A stretch of 64,000 nucleotides of DNA, taken from the NCBI GenBank assembly GCA_948467675.1, contig CAOKFI010000008.1, positions 21,357 through 85,356 on the forward strand. The letters are read 5' to 3'. Positions 45,548 to 54,399 of this stretch are shown here, one piece after another (position 1 is the stretch's first letter; every line of letters starts with the position of its first letter). The notes beneath the pieces were generated by a model. That model was given only the letters and a program-made list of their open reading frames with translations. It had not been told where the DNA came from and made no database searches. Source of the stretch: an uncultured Porphyromonadaceae bacterium. GTDB lineage: Bacteria; Bacteroidota; Bacteroidia; Bacteroidales; Muribaculaceae. The position numbers and the translations under genes are program-made.

Positions 45548-48340
45548 TCAGCTAAGTTTCTCCCGCAGGAAACGCCCGGTATATCCGGCATCGACCGCAG
45601 CGACATCCTCAGGTGTGCCGGCCGCGACCAGCGAACCGCCCGCGTCTCCTCCGTCAGGACCTATGTCGATGACATGATCTGCACACTTCACCACATCGAG
45701 ATTATGTTCGATTATGATGACAGTATGACCTAAGGAAATAAGTCGGTCAAACGAGTCCATTAGCGTACGTATATCGTGGAAATGCAGACCGGTTGTAGGC
45801 TCATCAAATATAAACATTGTCGGCTGCGGTTTCTCCTGGCTCAGGAAATAGGCCAGTTTGACACGCTGGTTCTCGCCACCAGACAACGTAGACGATGACT
45901 GCCCCAGTTTTATATAGCCGAGTCCTACATCCTTTAGCGGCTGCAACCGTCGGACTATCTTGCGTTCAGCGCTGCCGGACTGCTCGCTGAAAAATTCTAT
46001 GGCCTGGCTGACAGTCATATTGAGGATATCGTTTATATTCTTGCCGCGATACTCGATCTCCAGCACATCGGGCTTGAACCGTTGTCCGTGACAAGACTCG
46101 CACGGCACGGTTATATCGGCCATGAACTGCATCTCGATGGTGATAGTTCCTTCGCCCTTGCACTCCTCGCACCTTCCGCCTTCAGCATTGAACGAAAAGT
46201 ATGCAGGAGTAAATCCCATCTGCCTGGATCCCTGCTGATCGGCATAAAGCTTACGGATCTCATCGTAGGCTTTCAGATATGTGGCGGGGTTGCTACGCGT
46301 AGACTTCCCGATCGGATTCTGGTCAACGAACTCGACCGCCGATATCCGGCTGATATCACCCGACAGGCCCCGACACAGCCCCGGGGTATCGGATGGCTCA
46401 CCGAGCTGGCGGAGCATGCTGCGGTAAAGTATGTCGCGCACGAGTGTCGACTTTCCGGATCCGCTCACGCCTGTCACGACTGTAAGCACCCCGAGCGGAA
46501 ACCGGACATCGATATCTTTAAGATTATGCTCACGAGCACCTTTCACCTCTATATAGCTTGCCGAACGGCGACGCTTTCCCGGCACTGGAATCGAAGATCG
46601 TCCGGTAAGATAATCGGCGGTATAGCTTCCTTCGGCCTTTTCAATGCCGGAGACCTCTCCCTGATATATTATCCGACCGCCAAGACGACCGGCATCGGGT
46701 CCCACATCTATTATATAATCGGCAGCACGCATTATCTCCTCGTCATGTTCCACTACCACTACCGTATTGCCTATGGCCTGTAGTTTTCTCAACACACCGA
46801 TAAGTTTCAACGTATCCCGCGAATGCAGACCTATACTCGGCTCGTCGAGTATATACAGGGAGCCTACAAGGCTGCTGCCAAGCGATGTGGAGAGATTTAT
46901 ACGCTGACTTTCGCCGCCCGAGAGAGTGGATGACAACCGATCCAGCGTAAGATATCCCAGGCCGACATCCGACAGGAATCCGAGCCGGTTCCGTATCTCC
47001 AGCATTAGCCGCTGAGCCACTACGGAATCATGTTCGTCAAGCTGCAGGTCTCCGAACCATTCGAGCAGTCTGGCGACAGGCATCGACACCAGTTCCGATA
47101 TAGTCTTGCCTCCGACTTTCACATAAGAAGCCTCTTGTCTCAGCCGTCCGCCATGACATTCCGGACACTGTGTCTTGCCACGATAGCGCGCCAGCATCAC
47201 ACGATATTGTATCTTGTATTGATTATCCTCGACCATTTTGAAGAATCCGTCTATGCCGGGAAACCGGGTGTTGCCGTGCCACAACAGATCCTTTTCGGCC
47301 TGTGTCAGTTCACAATACGGTCTATGTATCGGAAATCCGATATGAGGTGCCAGATGTATGAGTTCCCGTTTCCACTCGCTCATTTTTTCGCCCCGCCAGC
47401 ATACCACAGCATCATCATAGACTGAAAGTGTCGGGTCGGGCACGACAAGAGCCTCATCGATTCCCACAATTTTACCGAATCCTTCGCAACGCGGACATGC
47501 CCCGTAAGGATTATTGAAATTGAACATCAGATCAGATGGCTCTACAAAAGTGATACCGTCGGCCTCGAACCGCTTGGAGAAATCATGACGACGCACGGCA
47601 TCGCCATCCCACACCACAAGACTGCATTTGTCATGCCCTTCGAAAAAAGCGGTCTCGACAGAGTCAGCCAGACGGCTCAGTTCGTCGCCCTCATGCGCTA
47701 CAGCAAGCCGGTCGACCAGCAGATCATATCCATCGGCAGTGTCAGGAAGATCTCTGTCGGCAAGCAAGTCTTCTATATTGAAGAATGTTCCGTCCCGATA
47801 CAGCCGCGAGTATCCTCCTTTAAGCAATACCTCGAGCTGTGTACGCCATTTACGCCCATCGGGCAGACAAACAGGACTGACGACAGCCACACGCGTACCA
47901 TCGGCATACGAAGCAGCCACAGCTATCACATCCTCTACCGAATGTTTCTTTACCTGCTCTCCGCTCACAGGAGAATAGGTACGTCCGATACGCCCGAACA
48001 ACAGACGCAGATAATCATATATCTCTGTCGATGTACCTACCGTACTGCGAGGATTACGCGTATTTACTTTCTGTTCCACTGCGATAGCCGGCGGAAGCCC
48101 ATGTATCCAGTCGCATTCTGGTTTGGCCATCTTGCCGAGAAACTGCCTCGCATAGGCCGACAGGCTCTCCACATACCGCCGCTGCCCCTCGGCATACAGA
48201 GTATCGAATGCGAGCGACGATTTGCCTGATCCGGAGAGACCGGTCACGACCACAAGCCGGTTGCGCGGGATCTCCACATCCACGTTTTTCAGGTTATTGA
48301 CCCGCGCACCCTTTATAACTATATTTTCAGAATCTGCCAT
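45548..48340 (-). CDS. uvrA: excinuclease ABC subunit A
   Basis: 930 aa from the ATG at 48340, which opens [19 protein letters not shown]; a longer frame to 48370 adds ten non-conserved residues. It detects DNA damage in nucleotide excision repair as an ATP-driven dimer. Two ABC cassettes: Walker [10 protein letters not shown] and GVSGSGKST; signatures [13 protein letters not shown] and [13 protein letters not shown]; Walker [12 protein letters not shown] and [11 protein letters not shown]. Zinc-finger cysteines CPRCEG, CPECHG and CEECKG/CESCHG are all present. Confidence 0.98.
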   Translation of the reverse strand: MADSENIVIKGARVNNLKNVDVEIPRNRLVVVTGLSGSGKSSLAFDTLYAEGQRRYVESLSAYARQFLGKMAKPECDWIHGLPPAIAVEQKVNTRNPRSTVGTSTEIYDYLRLLFGRIGRTYSPVSGEQVKKHSVEDVIAVAASYADGTRVAVVSPVCLPDGRKWRTQLEVLLKGGYSRLYRDGTFFNIEDLLADRDLPDTADGYDLLVDRLAVAHEGDELSRLADSVETAFFEGHDKCSLVVWDGDAVRRHDFSKRFEADGITFVEPSDLMFNFNNPYGACPRCEGFGKIVGIDEALVVPDPTLSVYDDAVVCWRGEKMSEWKRELIHLAPHIGFPIHRPYCELTQAEKDLLWHGNTRFPGIDGFFKMVEDNQYKIQYRVMLARYRGKTQCPECHGGRLRQEASYVKVGGKTISELVSMPVARLLEWFGDLQLDEHDSVVAQRLMLEIRNRLGFLSDVGLGYLTLDRLSSTLSGGESQRINLSTSLGSSLVGSLYILDEPSIGLHSRDTLKLIGVLRKLQAIGNTVVVVEHDEEIMRAADYIIDVGPDAGRLGGRIIYQGEVSGIEKAEGSYTADYLTGRSSIPVPGKRRRSASYIEVKGAREHNLKDIDVRFPLGVLTVVTGVSGSGKSTLVRDILYRSMLRQLGEPSDTPGLCRGLSGDISRISAVEFVDQNPIGKSTRSNPATYLKAYDEIRKLYADQQGSRQMGFTPAYFSFNAEGGRCEECKGEGTITIEMQFMADITVPCESCHGQRFKPDVLEIEYRGKNINDILNMTVSQAIEFFSEQSGSAERKIVRRLQPLKDVGLGYIKLGQSSSTLSGGENQRVKLAYFLSQEKPQPTMFIFDEPTTGLHFHDIRTLMDSFDRLISLGHTVIIIEHNLDVVKCADHVIDIGPDGGDAGGSLVAAGTPEDVAAVDAGYTGRFLREKLS

Positions 48341-48359
48341 ATCAAAAATTTGGAACCTA

Positions 48360-48367
48360 CAAAGATA
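48360..48367 (-). promoter_or_regulatory. uvrA -7 box
   Basis: Minus strand TATCTTTG, 20 nt before the ATG at 48340, which supports that start. No -33 TTG at standard spacing. Confidence 0.55.
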
Positions 48368-48584
48368 CAATAATTACTACCTATATCAGAAACTGCCGAG
48401 AACCGGTACCGGCTATTTTACACGATTATTTGATTGTTTAATTTTTTTTAGGCCTCCACCTGTCACAAAAAATCATTATCTTAGCAAACTATTAGAGAGT
48501 ACCGGATTTCTGCCGGAACTTTTTGACGGATGCTAATGTTATTAGATATGTAAAACTATTTTCTAAACATAAAATCCAACGTCG

Positions 48585-48785
48585 ATGAAAAATCTGAACA
48601 TTGTATTGGCCGTATTGAGCGGTGCTGTGGCAGGTGCTGCCGTAGGTCTTCTTTTAGCTCCGGACAAGGGCGAACATACACGACGCAAAATCGTCGATTA
48701 CCTCGAAGAAAAAGGCATACGCCTGAAAAAAGACAAGATGGAAGCTCTTGTCGACGAAATCGCCCAGGAACTTGGCAAGAAATAA
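48585..48785 (+). CDS. YtxH domain protein, copy 1
   Basis: 66 aa. Glycine-zipper membrane segment (SGAVAGAAVGLLLAPDKGEHTRRKI) followed by an amphipathic C-terminal helix. YtxH proteins are general-stress-associated small envelope proteins in firmicutes and common in Bacteroidetes. It is one of a tandem pair with a similar gene 26 bp downstream. Confidence 0.85.
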   Translation: MKNLNIVLAVLSGAVAGAAVGLLLAPDKGEHTRRKIVDYLEEKGIRLKKDKMEALVDEIAQELGKK

Positions 48786-48811
48786 TCAATAATTAAAAAA
48801 AATCAGCGATC

Positions 48812-49009
48812 ATGAGCAACAGCAATTTACTCTACGCATTCTTAGGCGGCGCGCTCGTGGGTGCCGGCGCAGCACTGCTGCTTGCCCCCGAAAAAGGCGA
48901 GGATGTGCGGGCGCATATAAAAGATATTCTGAAGCGCAACGGACTTCTCCTGCATCAGTCGGAAGTGGATGAACTCGTAGAAAAACTCACTACCGAGATC
49001 GACGAATAG
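48812..49009 (+). CDS. YtxH domain protein, copy 2
   Basis: 65 aa. Same plan as the upstream neighbour: GGALVGAGAALLLAPEKGEDVRAHIKDIL membrane segment, then an acidic amphipathic tail (EVDELVEKLTTEIDE). The shared LLLAPxKGExxR core argues for a tandem duplication. Together with the holin-like gene and 98-aa protein it forms a small envelope cluster. Confidence 0.85.
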   Translation: MSNSNLLYAFLGGALVGAGAALLLAPEKGEDVRAHIKDILKRNGLLLHQSEVDELVEKLTTEIDE

Positions 49010-49049
49010 CCTTACAGCATCTTTCCCGACAGGATGCGGCAATATTATC

Positions 49050-49079
49050 TCCCGGACTTGTAAACAGCCAGTCCGGGGG
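49050..49079 (+). terminator. terminator-like hairpin after the YtxH pair
   Basis: Stem TCCCGGACT (49050-49058) with AGTCCGGG (49070-49077), 11-nt loop, followed by GGATTGTCTC without a T-run. It may weaken read-through into the next gene. Confidence 0.45.
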
Positions 49080-49128
49080 ATTGTCTCTATCCGACTATCT
49101 ATCCTGAGTATAACCAACGGACAACCTG

Positions 49129-49506
49129 ATGACCGACAACCCGAATCAATACCGGACGCTATGGGAACAGCTGCGGCGTCTGTTTAATCTGGAAGTGGAA
49201 AACGCCCGCTTTTTAGTGACCGAAAAGCTGGTTGTATTGCTATCATCCATCACATTCTATGCCATACTGGCTGTAATCATCACATGTGTCACTATATTCC
49301 TGACGATCGGAGCGGTAAATCTGATGCTTGAGCGTGTAGAACCTCATTGGGCCTATATGATTGTGGCAGCATTCTACCTGATGCTTATGCTGATACTTAT
49401 AATTTTCCGGCGACAGCTCATAATCAATCCTATCGCGCGATTCCTGTCAAGTGTCATACTTGATCCGCCGTCGGCCACACCACACAAAAACGATACCCCG
49501 TCATGA
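49129..49506 (+). CDS. phage-holin-family-like membrane protein
   Basis: 125 aa. Cytoplasmic N-terminus (LWEQLRRLFNLEVENARFLVTEKL), two membrane helices (~36-62 and ~73-92). It matches the holin-X (Phage_holin_3_6) type. Nothing phage-like surrounds it; such genes are common in bacterial envelope clusters with YtxH, so lysis is not implied. The stop overlaps the next start (ATGA). Confidence 0.8.
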   Translation: MTDNPNQYRTLWEQLRRLFNLEVENARFLVTEKLVVLLSSITFYAILAVIITCVTIFLTIGAVNLMLERVEPHWAYMIVAAFYLMLMLILIIFRRQLIINPIARFLSSVILDPPSATPHKNDTPS

Positions 49507-49799
49507 CTGAAAACAAATATCTTCCGCCACATGACGAGCCTGAATGGGGCGGTTATACCCTCGACGAACTGCGTTACCACAGAGCCTTGACCCTGGCCCG
49601 CATTGAAATAGAGAAAGAACGTATAACCATAGGCGCCCGTCAGATGTACTCCAATCAGATGGGACACATGCCAGGCATGCGTGGTTCAGGCGTCATATCG
49701 AAACTGCTGTCGGCTCTGACCATCGCGGACTATGCAGTGATCGGAATAAAGATCATGCGCAAACTATCCGCCATATACCGCAGTTCAAGAAAAGAGTGA
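49503..49799 (+). CDS. conserved-type small protein, function unknown
   Basis: 98 aa, not recognised. There is a charged N-terminus (EWGGYTLDELRYHRALTLARIEIEKERI) and a weakly hydrophobic C-terminal part (ISKLLSALTIADYAVIGIKIMRKL). It is translated with the holin-like protein (4-bp overlap), so the pair probably act together at the membrane. Confidence 0.7.
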   Translation: MTENKYLPPHDEPEWGGYTLDELRYHRALTLARIEIEKERITIGARQMYSNQMGHMPGMRGSGVISKLLSALTIADYAVIGIKIMRKLSAIYRSSRKE

Positions 49800-49839
49800 T
49801 TCCGGTATCAATAAAAAAGAATTAAGGAAAATCAGTATA

Positions 49840-50691
49840 ATGAACGATTATATAGAATTACGTGCCGATATAACTCCGGCATCAGAAACAGCGACAGACA
49901 TATTGGCAGCTCTGCTTGCCGAGAAAGGATACGAAAGTTTCGTACCTGACGAGAAAGGCGTTACTGCATACATCCGCAAAGAATCGTATTCTGAACAGGC
50001 TCTGAAAGAGGCTATCGGCAATTTCCCGCTCGACTGCATGATCACATGCCGGTCCGAAGAAATCGAAGGGCGTGACTGGAACAGCGAATGGGAGAAACAT
50101 TATTTCAAACCCATTGTCGTCGGTGACCGATGCGTGATCCACAGTTCATTCCATACCGATGTCCCACAAGCCACCTACGATATAGTCATTGATCCGAAAA
50201 TGGCATTCGGCACAGGACATCATGCCACTACATCGCTGGTAATAGAACAGATTCTCGACATGGATCTATCCGGAAAGACAGTGATCGACATGGGCACCGG
50301 TACAGGCATACTGTCGATACTGGCGGCAATGAACGGAGCGTCAAGAGCCACGGGCATAGAGATCGACCCGGCCGCCCACATCAATGCGGTGGAAAACATA
50401 TCGCTCAACGGAGTTGACAGCAAAGTGGATATAATACTTGGCGACGCTTCGGCGCTGGAGAATATCGAACCGGCCGACCTGTTCATAGCCAACATCAACA
50501 GAAATATCATCACCGGCGACATCCGAGCCTACGCTTCGCGCCTTGTGACAGGCGGCACCATGCTCCTGAGCGGATTCTACGAGCACGACATACCCGTGAT
50601 CATGGAAGCAGCCACACCTGCCGGACTGTCGGAGGTCGCACACACAATAAAAGGCGACGGCTGGACATGCCTTCGCCTCATAAAAGACTAA
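49840..50691 (+). CDS. prmA: ribosomal protein L11 methyltransferase
   Basis: 283 aa. SAM-binding motif I is VIDMGTGTGILSILAAMNGA; the acidic loop follows as GIEIDPAAHINAVEN, and DLFIANINRNI carries the (N)xN motif of the family. The N-terminal ~120 residues hold the substrate-binding domain. It trimethylates L11. It ends 7 bp from the convergent ilvA. Confidence 0.95.
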   Translation: MNDYIELRADITPASETATDILAALLAEKGYESFVPDEKGVTAYIRKESYSEQALKEAIGNFPLDCMITCRSEEIEGRDWNSEWEKHYFKPIVVGDRCVIHSSFHTDVPQATYDIVIDPKMAFGTGHHATTSLVIEQILDMDLSGKTVIDMGTGTGILSILAAMNGASRATGIEIDPAAHINAVENISLNGVDSKVDIILGDASALENIEPADLFIANINRNIITGDIRAYASRLVTGGTMLLSGFYEHDIPVIMEAATPAGLSEVAHTIKGDGWTCLRLIKD

Positions 50692-50698
50692 ATCAGTT

Positions 50699-51895
50699 TC
50701 AACGTATAACGTGATACCCGGCAGAAGCCAGACCCTCGCGGATCTCGGCTATATGCTGAGTATTGCGTGTTTCCATCTCTACACGCAGGACACAGCCGTT
50801 GATCTCAGTACTGTCATTGTTGCGTTCATGCGATACAGATATCACATTACCGCCGAGACGGGCTATCACAGCGCATACGCCCGACAGCTGCCCAGGCTTG
50901 TCGAACAAATCGAGTGTAAGCGTACAGTTGCGGCCACTCTTTACAAGACCGCGCACAATAACACGGTTTAGCGTACTGACATCTATATTGCCTCCGCTGA
51001 CCAGACAGACCACACGCTTTCCAGCCACCGGCAATCTGTTGAACATCACAGCGGCCACAGACACAGCACCGGCTCCTTCAGCCACCATCTTTTGCTGCTC
51101 GAGCAATGCAAGTATAGCCGCGGCAATCTCATCGTCGGTCACAGTAACAACCTCGTCGACATAGGTATTGCAGATATCGAACGTGTTTACTCCCGGTTCC
51201 TTGACCGCAATACCGTCGGCAATGGTCGATACCTCGGCAAGATGCTGTATCTTACGTTCCTGAAGCGACGCCACCATACTCGGAGCCCCAGCCGACTGCA
51301 CACCATAGACCTTGACGTCCGGACGAAGCGATTTTATGGCAAACGCGACGCCGGCAATCAGTCCGCCGCCACCTATAGGCACCACGACAGCATCTATATC
51401 AGGCATATCTTCGAGTATCTCCAGTCCTATGGTACCCTGACCTGCAATAACCTTAGGATCGTCAAACGGATGCACAAGCGTATATCCGTGCTCAGCCTGC
51501 AACTGCAAGGCCTTTTCGTATGCATCGTCGTATACTCCGGGAACCATACATACCTCTGCGCCATATCCTTTTGTAGCCTCTACCTTGCTGATGGGTGCGC
51601 CTGCCGGAAGACAGATGATCGACTTGATTCCGTTGGCCGTGGCACCCAGCGCAACACCCTGCGCATGATTGCCGGCCGAACATGCGATCACACCACGGGC
51701 TTTCTCGTCTTCAGTAAGCTGGGAAATCTTATAATAAGCCCCCCTCAGCTTAAATGAGCCTGTCAGCTGTAGATTTTCAGGCTTTAGAAACACCGTACAT
51801 TCAGGATTGATTTTAGGTGCCTCGATGAGCGACGTATGACGTGCCACTCCCTTCAGAACACGCGAGGCATTATAGATTTCGCTTAACTGCAACAT
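50699..51895 (-). CDS. ilvA: threonine ammonia-lyase
   Basis: 398 aa PLP enzyme that deaminates threonine to 2-oxobutyrate, the first step of isoleucine synthesis. PLP lysine K49 in GSFKLRGAYY, the phosphate-binding glycine loop IGGGGLIAG and a C-terminal ACT-type domain (~325-398, LDLFDKPGQLSGVCAVIARLGGNVISV). The single ACT domain fits the ~400-residue form found in many anaerobes, not the ~510-residue E. coli IlvA. It may also be degradative (TdcB-like). It is divergent from sulP. Confidence 0.92.
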   Translation of the reverse strand: MLQLSEIYNASRVLKGVARHTSLIEAPKINPECTVFLKPENLQLTGSFKLRGAYYKISQLTEDEKARGVIACSAGNHAQGVALGATANGIKSIICLPAGAPISKVEATKGYGAEVCMVPGVYDDAYEKALQLQAEHGYTLVHPFDDPKVIAGQGTIGLEILEDMPDIDAVVVPIGGGGLIAGVAFAIKSLRPDVKVYGVQSAGAPSMVASLQERKIQHLAEVSTIADGIAVKEPGVNTFDICNTYVDEVVTVTDDEIAAAILALLEQQKMVAEGAGAVSVAAVMFNRLPVAGKRVVCLVSGGNIDVSTLNRVIVRGLVKSGRNCTLTLDLFDKPGQLSGVCAVIARLGGNVISVSHERNNDSTEINGCVLRVEMETRNTQHIAEIREGLASAGYHVIR

Positions 51896-51918
51896 AAATA
51901 CGTATATATTTTACACTG

Positions 51919-51946
51919 CAAATTTAATGAAAAAGCCTTAACTTTG
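51919..51946. promoter_or_regulatory. divergent -7 boxes, ilvA (-) and sulP (+)
   Basis: Minus strand TAAATTTG (51926-51919), 24 nt before ilvA; plus strand TAACTTTG (51939-51946), 64 nt before sulP. Neither has a clear TTG -33. Confidence 0.45.
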
Positions 51947-52009
51947 CGCCCGTAAAAAAGATAAGATGTTAAATATTGCAAAACAGCAGTACTGTTATCA
52001 GTCAGAGTT

Positions 52010-53713
52010 ATGAAACTATCAGGTACAATCGACTTTCAGCCAAAGCTATGGGGCGCAATGCGCCATTATAGCCTTTCGAAGTTCAAGGACGATCTCGTGG
52101 CCGGTATCGTCGTGGGCATAGTCGCCCTTCCGTTGGCCATCGCATTCGGTATCGCATCAGGCGTAAGTCCCACAATAGGCCTCATCACAGCTATAGTAGG
52201 CGGCTTCATGGTCTCGGCATTCGGCGGCAACTCCGTTCAGATCGGAGGTCCTACAGGCGCTTTCATAGTGATAGTCTATAACATAATAGCGCTCTACGGT
52301 CTGCAAGGCCTGGCAATAGCCACTTTCATGGCAGGACTAATCCTCGTACTGATGGGGCTTTTCCATTTAGGCACAGTCATCAAATTCATTCCATATCCTA
52401 TCGTGATAGGATTTACCGCAGGCATAGCCCTGACGATCTTCTCGACACAGATCAATGACTTTCTTGGCCTCGGTCTTACCGACGTTCCAAGTGAGTTCAT
52501 TCCCAAATGGGGTGTATTCCTGAGCAATCTCGACCGTATCGACTTGCCGACCGTAGGCGTAGGCGTGATATCGCTCCTCATCATAATACTCACCCCAAAG
52601 ATATCGAAACGCCTGCCGGGAGCTCTCATGGCCATCATAATAATGACAGCCGTAACATATCTGGTAAAAATGGCTTTCCCGGAAATGGCTGTTGAGACAA
52701 TCGGTGACCGCTTCGGAGCATTATCTACCGATCTGCCCCAGCCGCATGGGTTCGAACTTTCTATGACAACGATCAACCTGCTGCTTCCGTCGGCATTTAC
52801 AATAGCCCTTCTCGGAGCGATCGAGTCTCTGCTGTCGGCAACGGTAGCCGACGGTGTGACCGGTTCGCGCACCAACAGCAACACGGAACTCATCGGCCAG
52901 GGACTGGCCAATATAGTCGTACCGTTTGTAGGCGGTATTCCGGTTACGGGAGCCATAGCACGCACTATGACCAATATCACCAACGGCGGACGCACACCTG
53001 TAGCCGGTATAATACACGCATTAGTTCTACTGGCCATATTCCTGCTTCTGATGCCGCTTATAAATATGGTTCCGATGGCCTGCCTGGCCGCGGTGCTGAT
53101 CATGGTTGCATACAATATGAGCGGATGGCGTACAGTACGCGCCATATTCCACAATCCTAAAAGCGACATATCAGTACTTCTCGTAACATTCCTGCTTACC
53201 GTGATATTCGACCTTACCATTGCGATCGAGATTGGTCTGTTGCTTGCTGTGATCCTTTTCCTGCGACGTGTCATGGAAAATACCCAGATCAAGGTCTACA
53301 GCGAGCAACTCGATGTGGCCGAAGGAACCGAATCGACGACACACGAACTGCTTGATGTGGCACGCGGAGTGGAAGTATATGAAATCGACGGACCGTTCTT
53401 CTTCGGGGTGGCTACCAAGTTTGACGAACTGATGCGCTCCACAATGGCTGACAAACCGATAGTGCGCATCATACGCATGCGTAAGGTTCCGTTTATCGAC
53501 TCTACCGGTATACACAACCTGGAGATACTGATCAAATCGTCGCAGGCCGAAAAGATCCACGTGGTGCTTTCGGGCGTAAAACCGGAAGTACACGAAGTCC
53601 TCGACCATGCCGGCATAGACCGTTTGGTAGGCAAGGATCATATATGCGACCATATTACTAAGGCTGTGGAAATGGCCAACAAGATTGTGGCTCAAACCGA
53701 AACAAAACGTTAA
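52010..53713 (+). CDS. SulP/SLC26 family anion transporter
   Basis: 567 aa. N-terminal ~430 residues form 12-14 helices, with the SulP motifs GIVVGIVALPLAIAFGIASG and ANIVVPFVGGIPVTGAIARTMTNI. A cytoplasmic STAS domain covers ~445-560 (FFFGVATKFDELMRS, IIRMRKVPFIDSTGIHNLEIL). It transports sulfate, bicarbonate or dicarboxylates with Na+ or H+; the substrate cannot be read from the sequence. It lies 114 bp from the divergent ilvA. Confidence 0.93.
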   Translation: MKLSGTIDFQPKLWGAMRHYSLSKFKDDLVAGIVVGIVALPLAIAFGIASGVSPTIGLITAIVGGFMVSAFGGNSVQIGGPTGAFIVIVYNIIALYGLQGLAIATFMAGLILVLMGLFHLGTVIKFIPYPIVIGFTAGIALTIFSTQINDFLGLGLTDVPSEFIPKWGVFLSNLDRIDLPTVGVGVISLLIIILTPKISKRLPGALMAIIIMTAVTYLVKMAFPEMAVETIGDRFGALSTDLPQPHGFELSMTTINLLLPSAFTIALLGAIESLLSATVADGVTGSRTNSNTELIGQGLANIVVPFVGGIPVTGAIARTMTNITNGGRTPVAGIIHALVLLAIFLLLMPLINMVPMACLAAVLIMVAYNMSGWRTVRAIFHNPKSDISVLLVTFLLTVIFDLTIAIEIGLLLAVILFLRRVMENTQIKVYSEQLDVAEGTESTTHELLDVARGVEVYEIDGPFFFGVATKFDELMRSTMADKPIVRIIRMRKVPFIDSTGIHNLEILIKSSQAEKIHVVLSGVKPEVHEVLDHAGIDRLVGKDHICDHITKAVEMANKIVAQTETKR

Positions 53714-53791
53714 ATATCAGCGGATCGTCCTACAAATTTTAACGATATTTTATAATTCCAAAAAATCATAGAAAAAATATCATAAAATTTG

Positions 53792-53822
53792 TTTGCCATT
53801 ATATCTTTTTGTATTACCTTTG
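53792..53822 (+). promoter_or_regulatory. strong promoter of the Cys-rich lipoprotein gene
   Basis: TTTG (53792-53795), 19 nt, TACCTTTG (53815-53822), 51 nt before the start, in an AT-rich leader. Confidence 0.75.
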
Positions 53823-53873
53823 TGGCGTTTTTGAAGCTAAAGAAATTTTATACTATTTTTAATTAAAACAAAA

Positions 53874-54080
53874 ATGAAAAAGTTAGTTTTATTGCTTGCT
53901 GTAGTATTCAGCGTATCTTTGTTCTCTTGCGGTGGTTCTCAGAAGGCTCAGGAAGTTGCTGCTGACAGCGCTGCCGTTGTAGTAGAAGAGGCTGTTGTAG
54001 AAGTAGCTGACAGCTGCTGCGCTGGCGATAGCTGCTGCGCTGATAGCGCTGCTGCTGTTGCAGTTGAGGTTGCTGAGTAA
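53874..54080 (+). CDS. small Cys/Ala-rich lipoprotein
   Basis: 68 aa, not recognised. Signal with a lipobox at SLFSC (Cys19), so ~50 residues are exported and lipidated. The mature part is acidic and Ala/Val-rich with two CC pairs in a repeat (DSCCAGDSCCADS) that could chelate a metal or form a disulfide-rich end. The gene uses GCT and GTT codons heavily and has a strong promoter and a T-rich terminator, so it is probably well expressed. It stands alone. Confidence 0.75.
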   Translation: MKKLVLLLAVVFSVSLFSCGGSQKAQEVAADSAAVVVEEAVVEVADSCCAGDSCCADSAAAVAVEVAE

Positions 54081-54112
54081 TCAGAATCCCCATCATTTTA
54101 CAGCATTGAAAT

Positions 54113-54143
54113 AAGCTGACCCTGAAAAAGGCCAGCTTTTTTT
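54113..54143 (+). terminator. terminator of the small lipoprotein gene
   Basis: 9-bp stem with one mismatch (54113-54121 with 54130-54138), then TTTTTTT. It lies 33 bp after the stop. The stretch 54144-54329 shows no gene. Confidence 0.85.
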
Positions 54144-54329
54144 GTATCCGAGCCCAAGGATAAGCTACACTATAGACCACATGCGCAATACATCTATATA
54201 GGTCAGCGAGAAATCAGTGCCGGCATACATTATAGCAGACTGGACATTATACATAAACACCCTGTCGCGCAACATCAGTTTATATAATCCGGCCACAGTA
54301 CCGTCCGTATAAAAAACACTATACCAGAA

Positions 54330-54385
54330 AATAAAAATGAATATCGCGTAAATGCCATGGCATTTACGCGATATTCATTTTTATT
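54330..54385 (-). terminator. 56-bp perfect palindrome, terminator of the GH20 gene
   Basis: 54330-54356 and 54359-54385 are exact reverse complements (27 bp, centre AT); the outer arms are A/T-rich (AATAAAAATGA) and the core is GCGTAAATGCC. It lies 14 bp after the stop at 54400. The flanking U-run on the RNA comes from the arms. It is long for a terminator. Confidence 0.8.
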
Positions 54386-54399
54386 CGGAATTATATCAA

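Noticed and set aside
49129..49506. A prophage holin and thus a prophage remnant
   Set aside because: No other phage gene, integrase or att-like repeat is near, and the gene sits in a conserved-looking envelope cluster.
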